A DNA stretch of 64,000 bases from Cryptomeria japonica (GCF_030272615.1 NC_081409.1:654380468-654444467); one strand, 5' to 3'. Shown: positions 9,882 to 22,815, counted from the first letter of the stretch. The notes: generated from the letters alone by a model not told the origin. Made by a program: numbers and translations.

Positions 9882-12800
9882 ATGTATAAGAGGGATGCAC
9901 CGAAGCTGAACAAGTCAAGTTTCTCTACATGGCAGAAAAGGATGAAGCTACATCTATCAAGAGTTGGAGAATATGCTATATACTATCTGGAGAATGATTT
10001 TGTTTCACCAAGCACCTATCCATTGACTATGGAAGAGATAAAGGCGAAGCAAGAACATATTCAAGCAATGATTGAAATAACATCTGCATTGACTGACTTA
10101 GAGTTTAATGATCTAGAAGACTGCAATGATGCAAAGGCAATGTGGACTAAGCTCATATCTATATATGGAGGAGATGAAAATGTTCAAAGAGCAAAAGTAG
10201 ATAGTTTAAGAGGACAACTTGAATCTATGAGGATGAATGAAGGTGAGAACATAACCTAGTATAGTACAAGACTAAAGGAGATTGTAAATCAAATCAAAGG
10301 AGCAGGAGGAACTATTGAAGAAAAGGATGTAACAAGTAAGTTGTTAAGAACCCTTCTACCTACCTATGCAATCCGAGTCTCTACAATCAATGAATTGAGG
10401 TTTGTACCCAATATGCCAGTTTATTTGGATGCTACTATTGGTAAGCTACATGCATTTGAGTTAAGTAATTTTGATAACAGTGGGTCATCAGTAAATAAAG
10501 TTGAATCTGCATTTAGTTATTTTCATCTGAATGAATCTAATGATTACAATGAAAGAAAGTATAAGTACTCTGAAGGAGATCACAGTGGAGCAAGTGAAAG
10601 ATTTTAGAAGAACATGGAAGAAGTACACAAACTGTATGAAGAAATCAAAAAGAAAGAAGAGTTTGAAGCAGTATTGGCCAAAAGGTTATCGAGAGGCAAA
10701 GGTAAGTATAAAGGAAAACTACCTTTCAAATGTTTCAATTGTGATAAGATTGGACATATGGCTTCTAACTGTCCTGACAAAGATTTTATTGAAAAGAGAG
10801 ATTACCGAGATGACAAACAGAAAGATAACCATTATAGAGGACACTCAGACTTCAGAAGAAGAGATAGAAAGACATTCTTAATAGCTGATGAGGAATCTAA
10901 CGATGATAAATTAGATGAGACTGATATAGAGGAAGTTGTTTATGTGGCTATCAAGGATGGATCGGATGAAGAAAGGTATGAAGAAAAATCCCTAATATCT
11001 CACATAAACACTAATGATTCTTGGATTATAGATAGTGGATGCTCACATCACATGAGAGGAGATAAACACAAGTTTGTTATGTTAGAAGATTATGATGGAG
11101 GCTATGTTAGATTTGGTAATGATGCACCATGTCTGGTAAGAGCTAAAGGATCTATAACACTTCTTGATAATGCACAATGCAATGATGTTTATTGGGTTGA
11201 AGGTTTGAAATACAATATGTTGAGTGTAGCACAGCTGAACAACATAGGTTACTGAATAGAATTTCAGAAAGGAATTGTCAGAGTTCATGACAAGAATGGA
11301 AAGTTAGCTACTACCCGAACACAAACAAAAGGTAATACATTTCACCTTGACTCAACTCACAATGAGTGTTTGTATGCAAAGATTGATGATACCTGGTTAT
11401 GGTATAAAAGGTTTTGTCATGTTAATTTTGATAATCTGATCAAGATAAGTAAGAAGCATCAAGTAAGAGGTCTACCGAGTCTTGAAAAACTTGAGAATGC
11501 TATGTGTCGAGGATGCCAGATGGGTAAGATGACAAGATCAAGCTTTACAAGTAAGTCTTACACTTCTAAGGGAATTTTAGATCTTGTGCACATTGATCTT
11601 TGTGGTCCTATGAAAGTTTAAAGTTATTATGGTGATAAGTATTTCATATTATTTGTGAATGATTATTCAAGGATGATGTCAGTAATGTTTTTTAAAGAAA
11701 AATCAGAACTTTTCAAATGGTTAAATGGTACAAGGCTAGAGTTGAAAATGAAATAGGAAGACAACTGAAATGTCTTAGATCAAATAGAGGAGGAGAGTTC
11801 ACATCTTATGAGTTCAACCTATTTTGCAATGTTCATGGTATAAAAAGACAAGTCTCTACACCGAGAACTCCACAGTAGAATGAAATAGCTGAAAGAAGAA
11901 ACAGATCTATTGTGGATTGTGCTAGAACACTAATGATTGAAAAGAAAGTTGAACAAACATTTTGGAGAGAAGCAATAAGCACAACTGTTTACACCTTGAA
12001 CAGAGTTCAATTGAAGAAAGGTACTTTGAAGACACCTTATGAAATCTAGTATGGGAAGAAACCTAATGTAAGTTATTTAAAAATCTTTGGAAGTAAATGC
12101 TATGTTCATAAACATGATAGAAATGGCAAGTTTGATTAGAAAAGTGAAGAAGGAACATTTGTAGGATATTCTTCTAGAAGCAAAGTATGTAAATGTCTGA
12201 TCAAATAATCTAACAAAATAGTAGAAAGTGCAAATGTGAAAATTGATGAATTTGCAGAAAGAAATGATGAAGAAAATTCCAAAGAACCAGAAGACTATGA
12301 TGGATTTGCCTATCTGCAACTGAGAAGTCCTACAGAGAAAACTGTTGAAGAAAATGAAGAAAATATCTAGTTACAGAGTGATGAAGAAGATCATACAGAG
12401 CCTACCGAGCCTGTATTAGCCAAGTATGTCAGAAGACATCATGTACCAAGTCAGATTATAGGAGATAAGGATGATCCAGTGATGACAAGGAACAAATTGA
12501 GACAGAATACATGTTTGATATCTAAATTTGAACCGAGAATAGTGAAAGAGGCATTTAACAGTGAAGATTGGATAAATGCTATGACAGAAGAGATTGATCA
12601 ATTCAAGAAGAATGACGCATGGACACTGGTCCCAAGACCGAAGGACAAAAATGTAATCCGTACAAAGTGGATCTTCAGAAACAAGCTAAATGAAAAAGGG
12701 GAGGTCATTCGGAACAAAGCAAGACTAGTTTGCAAATGTTATGCCCAAGAAGAAGGAATTGATTATGGTGAGACTTTTGCACCTATTGCCAGACTTGAAG

Positions 12801-14048
12801 GAGTAAGAACATTGTTGCAATATGCTGCTTTAAAGAACCTCAAGGTATATCAAATGGATGTCAAATCTGCATTTCTGAATGGAATATTAGAAGAAGTTTT
12901 CATTGAACAACCTAAAGGATTTGTTGAAGACAATAATAATGATCAGGTATGTAAATAGAACAAAGCTTTATATGGTCTGAAACAAGCACCTAGAGTATGG
13001 TATGAGAGATTGCACTCTTATTTGATTAAGATTGGTTTTATAAGGACAAGTGAGAACAACAACATGTACATGAAGAATGATGAAAATGGAATACTAATCT
13101 CAGCCATATTTGTTGATGATATTATATTTTGTTGAAATGACTCTTTATGCAAGAACTTTGGAAATGAAACGAGCAAAGAATTTGAGATGTCATTAATCAG
13201 TGAGATAAAGTATTTTATAGGTTTACAGATACTGCAAATGAAAAATGAGATTTTAATTACTCAATCCAAGTACATAAAGGAAATCTTGAAGAAATTTGGA
13301 ATGGAGGATTCAAAACCAGTAAGTACTCCTATGACTACCAACTGTAAACTATCAAAGAATGATGAATTTGCATCTGTTGATGAGACACTTTACCAATCTA
13401 TGATTGGAAAGTTGCAATATGTTGTTCACATCAGACCAGACATAGCACATGCAGTAGGTATTGTTGCAAGATTTTCTACAGATCCTAAGGAAACACACAT
13501 GACAGCAATCAAAAGAATTTTCAGATACTTAAAAGGAACTGAAGATTATGGCTTAGTATATCAGAAAGGAAATGATTTTGATTTAAAAGTTTATACTGAT
13601 GCTGATTGGGCAAGCAACATTGATGATAGGAAAAGCACAAGTGGAGGAGCTTTCTTCTTAGGAGAAAGACTAGTGAGTTGGCTTAGCAAGAAACAAGGAT
13701 GTGTTTCTCAGTCAACAGCCGAAGCTGAATATGTTGCTACAACACTGAATTGTACCAACATTGCATGGATCAAACAACTGTTGGAAGGTATAAATGAGAA
13801 AGTTACTGAGCTGGTAACTATATTCTGTGACAATACTAGTGCCATTAATATTTTAAAGAATCCTATTATGCACTCTAAGACAAAGCACATATCTATCAAA
13901 TATCATTATCTTAGAGAAGAAAGTGGTGTTGGAATATGTTAGCACAAAGGAGAAAATAGAAGATATCTTCACCAAGCCACTACCAAAGGACACTTTTGAA
14001 TATCTCAGAAGTAAGTTAGGGGTCTTACCCCTATCTTCTAATCACTGA
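9882..14048 (+). pseudogene. Copia gag-pol polyprotein, element 1, multiple stops
   Basis: Starts at ATG 9882 (MYKRDAPKLNKSSFSTWQKR) and ends at TGA 14046-14048. Order: gag 9882 to about 10980 with CCHC knuckle CFNCDKIGHMASNC at 10731-10772; protease with catalytic DSG at about 11031 (DSWIIDSGCSHHM); pre-integrase and integrase 11370 to about 12330, keeping PQ-N-IAERRN; RT from about 12479 (TKWIFRNKLNEKGEV) with active-site FVDD near 13110; RNase H around 13590-13900 (VYTDADWASNIDDRKSTSGG). Lesions include TAG at 10257, TAG at 10605, TGA at 11253, TAA at 11619, TAG at 11876 and 12047, TAG at 12956, TGA near 13133, a 1-bp deletion near 11707, and a frame change near 13920. Non-functional. Confidence 0.92.
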
Positions 14049-14507
14049 CCGAGTTTGGTGAAAGCATCAATTCAATGACTCTATTGAATATCTTTTGGGA
14101 GTTGATGCTGAAGTGATACACTTTAGAATGTTTTTCTAAAAGTGTACTGGAATTAATACTAGAATAATATAGAGAATAAATAGGGAACAGGAATTGAAGA
14201 CAAATGCTCTGACCGAGACTCAGTTGCTACACAACAGTAGGAAACAACTTCTTACAGAAACAAATTATATTTTAGTTCTTTTCTTTTTGGCATTGTTGTA
14301 AAAGGGGGAGAAGACTAATGTATGAGAGAAGACCTACCAAAGGGGGAGAAGACTAATATATGGGAGAATACTGAGAGAAGACTATAGATTGAAATAAAGA
14401 CTAAAATAGAAGAGAAGTCTAATGGATGGGGAAGAGCATTTCAACATTTCAGAATCACAGCAATCTGAATTTTTTAAAGATCAAATCAATTGGTTTTGCC
14501 ATCAATG

Positions 14508-14521
14508 CCAAAGGGGGAGAT
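14508..14521 (+). other. Polypurine tract, copia element 1
   Basis: CAAAGGGGGAGATT sits directly before the 3' LTR, the usual plus-strand primer site. Two extra AAAGGGGGAGAAGACTA copies lie upstream at about 14300 and 14337. Confidence 0.85.
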
Positions 14522-16031
14522 TGTTGGCAATATTACATTATAACAGACAATGAAAGATTGTTGACATTTCAATAAGGATATTGAGAAGGTTGTTGATGAT
14601 TATGGACATAACTGATTAAAGATGCTTTACTATCTTGATATTATTATTTTGTCATTGATGTCAAGAAATTGATTTTCTAATTCAGTATGATGTTGCCATA
14701 TCTTGAGAAGTATGATATGAAGATTATAAAGAGGTCGGTAAAGACACAGGAAAGAACATGATGAATAAGGGGATAAGTTATTCAATGGGCAACTACAACC
14801 GAGTCAGACAATGATGAGATCATGATGTTTTAGATTGTTTTAACATCATACATATGTTGTAAAATGTAAAGGTTAATACTATACTATGTTATTAGGCAAA
14901 GAACCTAGTTGGTAAACCCTAAGGTTGTTGCTATCAGTTAATGAAGGCAAAATGTCTACTGAGTGAAGTTTAGTATTCATCGAGTTATAACCGAGCTATA
15001 ACAGAATGCATTAAATGTTTACATGTGATATTTAATGAAAGAAGCTGATGAGTTGGAGCCGATCAATGATTGGTAAGTCGTGGAAGAAGTTTGTTAACGA
15101 ATCTAAGGCAATGGAAAGTCGACATGAAGATCTATAGCTCAGATTGAACTGCAATACCCTAACACAAGTTCCAAGGTGACAATGCAAGTTCCAAGGCAGG
15201 GTAAAATATTTTCAGATCGAAAGATACATTGAACCTGGACAAGATTGAAGATCTGATGGCTATGATTGATCATGGGAAATGTGATCAAGGAGATTAAGCA
15301 GTTAGAAGATTGTTTATAAATAGGAAACTATTGATAAACAATGAATGTAGGCAAGTCTATGCACAGGGATGCTACATAGTGATCACCGAGCACAGAAGCT
15401 TGAAGACCTATTAGAATAACAGAGTATTGATGCCCAACAAATAGACAAGATTAGTTCTATGTCGAGATTGTATTGAACAAATAGGAATCTGCTTTAGCAT
15501 TTTTACATGTGAAGTTGCAGACATATCTTTATTACTATTATTTTGTGAAAGTGACAGGAAATCTCTTAATCGAGTGGACTTAATAGTCTTATATGTAAAT
15601 CCATTAACAAGGTGACATTCTAATTGAGTGTTTGAAATCCTTTGACAAGGTCACTTCTAATAAAGTGAAGATCCTAACAAATCTGAGGGAAATCCCTTAA
15701 CCGGGTCACATCTAGCAATGTGTTTGTAATCTTTAATAGGATTTGCTTTTAACCAAGCATACTCTAGAAGAGTATATTTCTTAGTGGGTCTGAAATCCCT
15801 TAGTGGTTTTTCCCTATTTGGGTTTCCACATTAAATCTGGTGTTATGAGGTTTATATTGTTCATATGCTTTTGAGTTTGCATGTTTGATAGTTTTTGGTT
15901 ATATGACTGATATATATGTTACCGAGGTTGAATTTGATGTTTTTATGGATGATTAAGTTTGTATGATTCACCCCCCCCTCTTATCTTATTGACTATTGGA
16001 TCTGTACTTATATTAAGTATCAAAACTATCA
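14522..16031 (+). repeat. 3' LTR of copia element 1
   Basis: 1510 bp, same ends as the 5' LTR, followed by GATAC (16032-16036), the right half of the imperfect TSD. Confidence 0.93.
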
Positions 16032-16486
16032 GATACATCATCAACGATAACTTTAAGACCCCACCCCTTGCAAATATTAGCAAAATATCGGCGAATTTTT
16101 TTGTACCCCTGGAAATCAAATATAATGATTACTAGTGAAATTTTCGGTGCTCGTGGAAATCAAATATAATTATTATTGGTGAATTGTTGGCAATCGCTGA
16201 AAATTAGGTGAAAATTGTTGGTGAAGCTTTTTTTCCCATGTGTTAGAGAAACATATTAGGGCTGACGATTTTGCCTTGTAATGCAATAAATATAATAAAT
16301 ATACGAGAAAATTCAAACATATTTTAATGCAAAAGGTTGTTTTTACTGCCGAATTCAGACATGTTTTAATGCGAATTTTTTTTTTTACTGGCGATTTACA
16401 CTACCGCAAAAACCAATGCATGTCATTTAGTGATGATATATTTTTTTATTTATAAATGAGTATTTTATTATTCATATCAATAAAGT

Positions 16487-17227
16487 TTAGATAATTATCA
16501 TAGTTTCGGCCAAAATTGGGGCCTCCAAAATTTCCCATGGTCCTATACCATAGAATGACCCATACACAACACGCGGAGTTGAGCCTTTCTCTGCAATAGA
16601 ACTAGACCCCATCCCACTAATACATTTCCCCATTACATGCGCCAATCCTAAATACAAAGATCTACATGGAAAAACGTAGAGAAAAACCCCCCATGCCCAA
16701 GACAAAAGTGGAGACCAAAAAATTACATCACCACAGTCGACCACCTTCACCAAAAATTCGCCACCACGTGGTATGTCTCACCTGGAAACTGCACTGCTCC
16801 CCTTAATCTACCACTCCACTATCCTTTGCAGCCAAAAGAAAAAAATACTACATTGTATTATTTTACACTATACCACCTTTATGCTTCCCTTTGGATGACC
16901 TCATCCATGTTTAGCCTTTTTTTTGCAAAGGTAATCCTTGATGGCACTGATGCCTTCACTCATAGCCTCCCTATGCACTTCCGGATTGTCATGCACACTC
17001 CAAAGAATAAAAGGATGAATAGAGCCAAACAAGTCCCCTTGGCCTTCACCAATTTGGAACCAATCCTCATCACGAGCCAAAAAATCCATCCCCATTCGTG
17101 CCCTGACCAAGATATCTTCCAGGCCATCTCTCCATTCTTCAGGAATACAAGAAGTGATGAACCACCTTGCCTCTGACACCATGCCTAATTCTAGACACCA
17201 TGCTAAGAAGAGTGATGGAATTTTCAC
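16487..17227 (-). pseudogene. Unrecognised minus-strand ORF remnants
   Basis: Two protein-like minus-strand frames lie end to end: 17227-16901 (contains EARWFITSCIPEEWRDGLED and DYLCKKKAKHG) and 16753-16487 (contains MGKCISGMGSSSIAEKGS and VYGSFYGIGPWEILEAP). The join between them has stops and an apparent frame change. Codon-like composition, with few low-complexity runs, suggests decay of one former coding sequence, but no family was recognised and no start or intron could be fixed. The rest of 16037-18640 shows no gene; 16070-16240 holds degenerate repeats of GTGGAAATCAAATATAAT. Confidence 0.3.
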
Positions 17228-17766
17228 ATTTAATCTATAACGACCCTCGATCAGAAGATAGTCATGACCCAGGATGATTGAAACATTGTAGATGAAGTCA
17301 TTATCTTTAAAGAAGAAAATATTTTTTCAGTCTGTTGTGATTGACCTCCCCCCAAAATTGATCCATTTGTATAGAATTGCAAAGGGAGAAGTTGGCCAAT
17401 ATTTTTCTTACAACAACAATCACCACTGCAACTATCTATTTTTACTTGATTTGGTAATTGATATCCAAAAGGTTTTATAGCCAACAAGATAACGATAATT
17501 AAGTTAGCGTGTAAGTAATCTAAAGCTAAATATTTTCTATTTATTAAATTATGACATCTAAGTAAGTGGTATTAATTTTGAAACTTTAAGCCAACTGGCA
17601 ATGATGTTACGCAGATCATATTTCAATCAAATTAGTTGATGTGACCATAGTGTTATTTGATATGACTGTTTTATTCTTTTCTATGTGACACGTTGTTCCC
17701 AATTCGTGCTTTCACAATATTAGAGTTGTGTCGACAGATTATTTAATTTGACTAATGTAGATACAT

Positions 17767-18205
17767 ATCAACTATATTAGCTAATGCATTACTATTCTTA
17801 TACTAATGTGGCTCCTAGCCATGATCGATGTCCCCTAAGCATGTAACTTAACCGTTGGATTTTGCACATGCGTGAAGTGGCTTTTAATTTTACGGTCTGA
17901 ATGTCCAAAGAAACTATATCCATTCTCAAAATCACTGGAATCGAGACATGTGTTAGTGTTAATGCAAAAATAGATCAATAATATCAGTTAATGTGTTTAT
18001 ATTAGCTTATGCATTAATATTGTTATACTAATGTTTTATACACTTAGGCTCGTAGCTACGAGCAATGTCCCCTATGCATGTAACTTAACCCTTGGATTTT
18101 GCACATGCATGAAGTGGCTTTTAATTTTTCGGTTCGAATGTCTGAAGAAACCATATTCATTCTCTGAATCACCAAAATTGCAACACATGTTAGTGTAATT
18201 TTTTT
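17767..18205. repeat. Direct duplication, period about 237 bp
   Basis: The segment with TCCCCTAAGCATGTAACTTAACC (from 17831) recurs from 18068 (TCCCCTATGCATGTAACTTAACC), 237 bp downstream. Similarity runs over about 190 bp, from ATATTAGCTxATGCATTA to ACATGTGTTAGTGT or its counterpart. Confidence 0.8.
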
Positions 18206-18662
18206 TTCACCTAATTTGCCTAAATATTGTCAAACTTACCTTTTATACCAAGCAGTTCGTGGATTTGTAACATAAGATAATGCATTAAAAATGTTAATAT
18301 TAAGATTATGTTGGTACTCAAATCAGCAAGTTCCTATACTCTAGAGAAATAGCCACTGACTCATGGTTAAGCAATAGGACTAGATTTGGCCAATGAAGTA
18401 AGTGTAGCACCCTGACTACAAATGTACTCAAATAAACTTTCTACAAATTTCTAATCTCAATGAAAATTGAAACCCAAAGACTAACTTAGCCTCTGCGATA
18501 AATTTTTCATATATTTCCTTTATACTGTTATCCTAGGACCACTCGGAATGCTTTGCTAACCACCCTGAGGCAAATTCTCCTTGTCTTTTGCCTCATATTT
18601 TTACCCAGGGCCCTACTTCCCTTTCCTCTTGGACCCTCTGGGATAACATTTCCCTATGTATT

Positions 18663-20262
18663 AAGAACAATGATGGGTAGGAAGGGGAGAAGGAACGCGT
18701 GTGCAAGCGAGAGCAAGTGAACTAGGGTTTCATCTTGTGTTGATGCAGACGATGGGGAGGCCGATGGTGATGTAGATGGTGTGGATGACGGTGCTCGGTG
18801 TTTTCCTCTGCTCACAGTCCTTACACCTGTGCCCATTGCTTTTTTCTACAACGCTGCTGGTGTGGGTGCAACCAGGGTTTGGTGTGGAGGGGAGAGAGTA
18901 TTTATCTACCTATTGTGATCGACTTTTATGGTGATGTCGAGGGTGGTATTTGTGGTTGTTACCTTTCTTTTTCCCTCTTTTTGATCACATTGGAGACAAG
19001 GAGTGAAAGAGTTGTGGAAGATATGATTTCAAGTGCGACTTCTGTCAGAGGTTTTGTTGGGGTTTTTATTCCCTCATGCAGTCCTAGATATGTGGCCTTG
19101 TGCCCGCCTTGTCTTGGATGGGTTATTTGGGACCCAGGTGGCTACATATTTATTGATAGTAAAGTCATTGGCTAAATTCAGAAGTTGTAGGGGACCTCTA
19201 TTTTGGAGGTTCATCTGTCTTTGTTTTATTTTGTTTGTGGGTTCCTTCTTGTTCTTCTTGAACACACCTCTCTTTTTATCCTTTGCAAGAGGTTCCTTGG
19301 TGTTTTTAAGGATGCCCATATTCTTTTGTCTTTAGGAAGTCCTATTGAGGGGGACCATTTCTCTATTATGGGGAAGTGTTCGTTGAGCTTGAAGGGATGG
19401 CTCCTGTTGGGGGTTTTGATGACCGTTTGTCTTGAGGCTAGTCTACTTTTTTATCTTTCCTTATTGTTGGGTCTTTCTCCTATTTCTCCTATAGAGGTGG
19501 AGAGTTTGGTGGAGCCTGTCTGCCAGGCCTCTTCTTTTTTGTAAAGGTTGTGAGTGCCTTTTCAAAACCCAGCTATCTAGCAAAGCTTCACCGTGCCTTC
19601 TCTTGGTTACTAGATTTTGATTTGTGGCTAGCTAATTGGGTCTCTCTTCAGATGATCTCTATATTTTCAACCCCTATAGAGGTGGGGCGTTATCCTATAG
19701 AGGTGGATGGGTGTTTTATTGTTAAATGTGCAATCAAATACTATGGGATTGTTGGTTGTTTCTTGGTGGTTTTGGGAGCCACTTTAAAACCCAAATCGAA
19801 GTTTAGGGGATCCTTTATAAACCCCCTTTCTTATATCTGCCTAGATGTTGATAATTTTGAATTGCCCAACCTAGAGCATTATTGTTTATGGTTAAGGGTG
19901 AGGCTATCCTTTTTTTGCTTAAATTTTTTCTATATGGGTAGGGAAACCTAGAAATTCCCTAATGTCTCGATGAGAGAATCTATCGACCTCATCTATTAGC
20001 TTAGTTTGTGATGCCAACAGGTTCTGTAATTATTTTCTCTTAGTTTGGTTGGCTTATTTCTACTTGTTGTTGTGTTGGCTTTTGGCTGCAACTAGCTAGT
20101 TTTGTTGAAGTGGTCTGCTGATTTTAGTTGTCTATCTTTTTTGGGAGAAGGTTCATTGTAGGTTCGAGATCCTGGTAAAATCTGAGGGTTTCAGGTCCCT
20201 TCAAAACCTATTGTATGGGGTTCTGGGTCCTCTCAAAACCTATTTTTCCCTTAATCAAAAAA
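18663..20262 (+). mobile_element. Non-LTR insertion with poly(A)-type tail and 15-bp TSD
   Basis: ATTTCCCTATGTATT occurs at 18648-18662 and again at 20263-20277, bracketing 1.6 kb that ends TTCCCTTAATCAAAAAAA. That end, preceded by CAGGTCCCTTCAAAACC and GGGTCCTCTCAAAACC, matches the style of plant L1 3' UTRs. The interior has only short frames (for example 19550-19951, FSKPSYLAKLHRAFSWLLD) and no recognisable RT. It is either a short non-autonomous derivative mobilised by LINE machinery or a retro-transposed transcript. The TSD makes target-primed insertion the best explanation. Confidence 0.75.
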
Positions 20263-20277
20263 ATTTCCCTATGTATT

Positions 20278-21252
20278 TTCTTATCCCAGAGTACATTTTG
20301 TGATCTTAAAAAACTATATAGGGAAAGGAAAGCGCTCTCCATCTGTTTGTAAAATTATCTCGGGACCTTTTGGAATTGGCTGGAAACTTCCTCAAGGAAA
20401 TTTTGATTCACTGACTTGATTCTTTGGAGGCTTCCCCAGTATATTAATATGTCTATAAATGTTTGTTTGTGTTTGTTGTCTTTCCTTTTTTCCTTTTTTC
20501 ATTTTTATATACATTTATATAATCTTATACATTCGTGAATGCATATGATTATATAAATGTAAGTATTATTTTGTATATTGTTCTTTTTTTTTTTAATCTT
20601 TTATCTAATTATAACCCTATTTATATGTTATTTCTTATGTAATTATTTTTTTTGTATCTACAATGTACATGCATTCTGTTGGAATGGTTTTTTCCTTCCT
20701 TTGGTAGCATGTAAAACCTTTGAAAAATATTAAGGTTTAAGGTTTAAGGGGATGGGATTCTCCTTGTCTCAAATCTTTTTATTTTTTACTTGGGTGCTAT
20801 TGTAATTTTAAGTTGACCGGCTAGTGACGATTCCCAATTTTTTAATTTTCTATGTTTAGGGGTCTATGTCATTCTTTTACTGGCCCTGAGTGTTAGAGCC
20901 TTTTGTCGGGCTGGTTTCCCTTGAAAACCCCATGTCTACATTATGGCCTTCTATTAATGTCTAAGTATTCATTGGATCCTAAGGAGTGGCCCCATGCCAT
21001 GGTCTTAAACCCTCAAGGTTTCCCCATGTGTTTGTTTTAGATCTTAAGTGAAGTAACTTTGGTAGTCCTTTCTCCAAGATAAAACTTCAAAGAGGCTAGA
21101 CATAGAAAATTGCCCCACGGCATCATGGGGGTCATCAAAAAATTTCCTGAGATAACAAAAGCAGTAGAAAGAAAGGAGACAATTTATCTTGGGGAGCAGG
21201 TTGAAGCATCCAAAGACCATCTGGGATAACTCTTAGAAAAGAGTTGCAAAGG
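20278..21252. other. Intergenic, no gene seen
   Basis: T-rich with plain sequence. Near both ends it carries TTATCC/GGATAA motifs (20281 and 21224) that continue the motif-rich region resuming at 29053 beyond copia element 2. Confidence 0.5.
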
Positions 21253-21257
21253 GATAG

Positions 21258-22800
21258 AGATAGTTCCGATACTTAATGTAAAGTACAGATGCCAATAGCT
21301 AACAAGATGAGAGGGGGGGGTGAACCATACAAACTTAATCTTCCATAAAATCAACAGATTCAACCTCGGTAACTTATACTTCAGCAATATAACCAAAATT
21401 TGCTAAACATGCAAACTCATAAACACACAATCATCATAACACTCATAACACCAGATTTAACGTGGAAACCCAAATAGGGAAAACACACTGTGGGATTTCA
21501 GACCCACTAAGAAATATACTCTTCTAGAGTATTCTCAGTTAAAAGGAAATCCTGTTAAAGATTACAAACACATTGCTAGATGTGACACAGTTAAGGGATT
21601 TCCCTCAGATCTATTAGGATCTTCACTTTGTTAGAAGTGACCTTGTTAAAGGATTTCAAACACTCAACTAGAATATTACCTTGCCAGAGGGTTTACAAAT
21701 AAGGCTGTTAAGTCCACTCAGTTAAGAGATTTTCTGTCACTTACAAAATAACAGTAATAAAAATCTATCTGCAACTTCACATCTAAAATGCTAAAGCATA
21801 TTCTTTTTTTCTCAAAACAATCTAGTCATAAGACTTATCTTGTCCCTCTGTTGGGCTCTCTAGTCTGTTATTCAAATAGGTCTTCAAGCTTCTGTGCTCG
21901 GTAATCACTATGTAGCATCCATGTGCTTACACTTGCTCGCATACATTGTTTATTAACAATTCCTTATTTATAAACAATTGCTAACCGCTTAATCTCCTTG
22001 ATCACATTTCCCATGATCAATCTTAGCCATCAGATCTTGAAACTTGACTAGGTTCAATGTATCCTTTTGATCTGAAAATGTTTTACCTTGCCTTGGGACT
22101 TGTAGTCCTTTCTTGGAACTTGCACAAGGTTATTGCGGTTCAATCTACGCTATAGATCTTCTTGCCGATTTTCCTTTACCATAGATCCTTAACAAACTTC
22201 ATGCATGACATACCAATCATTTATACATCTCTAGCTAATCATTGTCCTTCATTAAATAATGCTTTTATCCATCCAATGTGCACTATCATAACTTGGTTGC
22301 AACTCAGTAAATACTAAACTTTACTTGGTAGACATTCTGCCTTCATTAACCGATATTGATAACCTTAGGGTTTACCGACTAGGTTCCTTAGGGTTTACTG
22401 ACTAGGTTCTTTGCTCGGTGACATAGTATAGTATTAACCTTACAATCAACAACATATGTAGGATATCAAAACAATCTAAACATCATGATCTCATCATTGT
22501 CTAACTCGATAATAGTTGCCCATTGAATAACTTATTCCTCCTTTTATTCATCACATTCTTTCTGTGTCTTTTACTGACATCTTAATTCTCTTCAAATCAA
22601 TCTTCTCAAGATATGGCAACATCATACTGAATCAGGTAATCAATTTCTTGACATCAATGACAAAATAATGTTATAAAGATAGTTATCATCCTTCTTCAGT
22701 TATATCAATAATCTCCAACAACCTTCTCAATATCCTTCATGAATTTCAGCAATCTCCTGATATTGAAATACCAACAATCTTTCTTATTGTAATGCCAACA
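21258..22800 (-). repeat. 3' LTR of copia element 2
   Basis: 1543 bp. It is about 23 bp longer than the 5' LTR because a short stretch, GGGTTTACCGACTAGGTTCC, is duplicated at about 22370-22410. The inner end is CCAACA at 22800. Confidence 0.9.
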
Positions 22801-22815
22801 ATCTCCCCCTTTGGC
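22801..22815 (-). other. Polypurine tract, copia element 2
   Basis: Plus-strand ATCTCCCCCTTTGGC is the complement of GCCAAAGGGGGAGAT, the same tract as in element 1. More C-runs (CTTCTCCCCCT-type) lie at about 22975-23060. Confidence 0.85.

Larger units (their letters stand above)
8306..16031 (+). mobile_element. Ty1/copia retrotransposon, element 1, complete but dead
   Basis: A complete 7726-bp element: 5' LTR 8306-9817, primer-binding site, gag-protease-integrase-RT-RNase H in the copia order, polypurine tract, 3' LTR 14522-16031. LTRs begin TGTTGGCAAT and end ACTATCA. The flanks CATAC (8301-8305) and GATAC (16032-16036) are a 5-bp TSD with one mismatch. In the first 120 bp the two LTRs differ at about two positions, so insertion looks fairly recent, yet the coding region has many stops. 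Element 2 (21258-29047, minus) belongs to the same or a closely related family. Confidence 0.93.

Noticed and set aside
16037-16240. Terminal repeat of another transposon just after copia element 1
   Set aside because: The repeated words are short and degenerate, with no paired ends or TSD.
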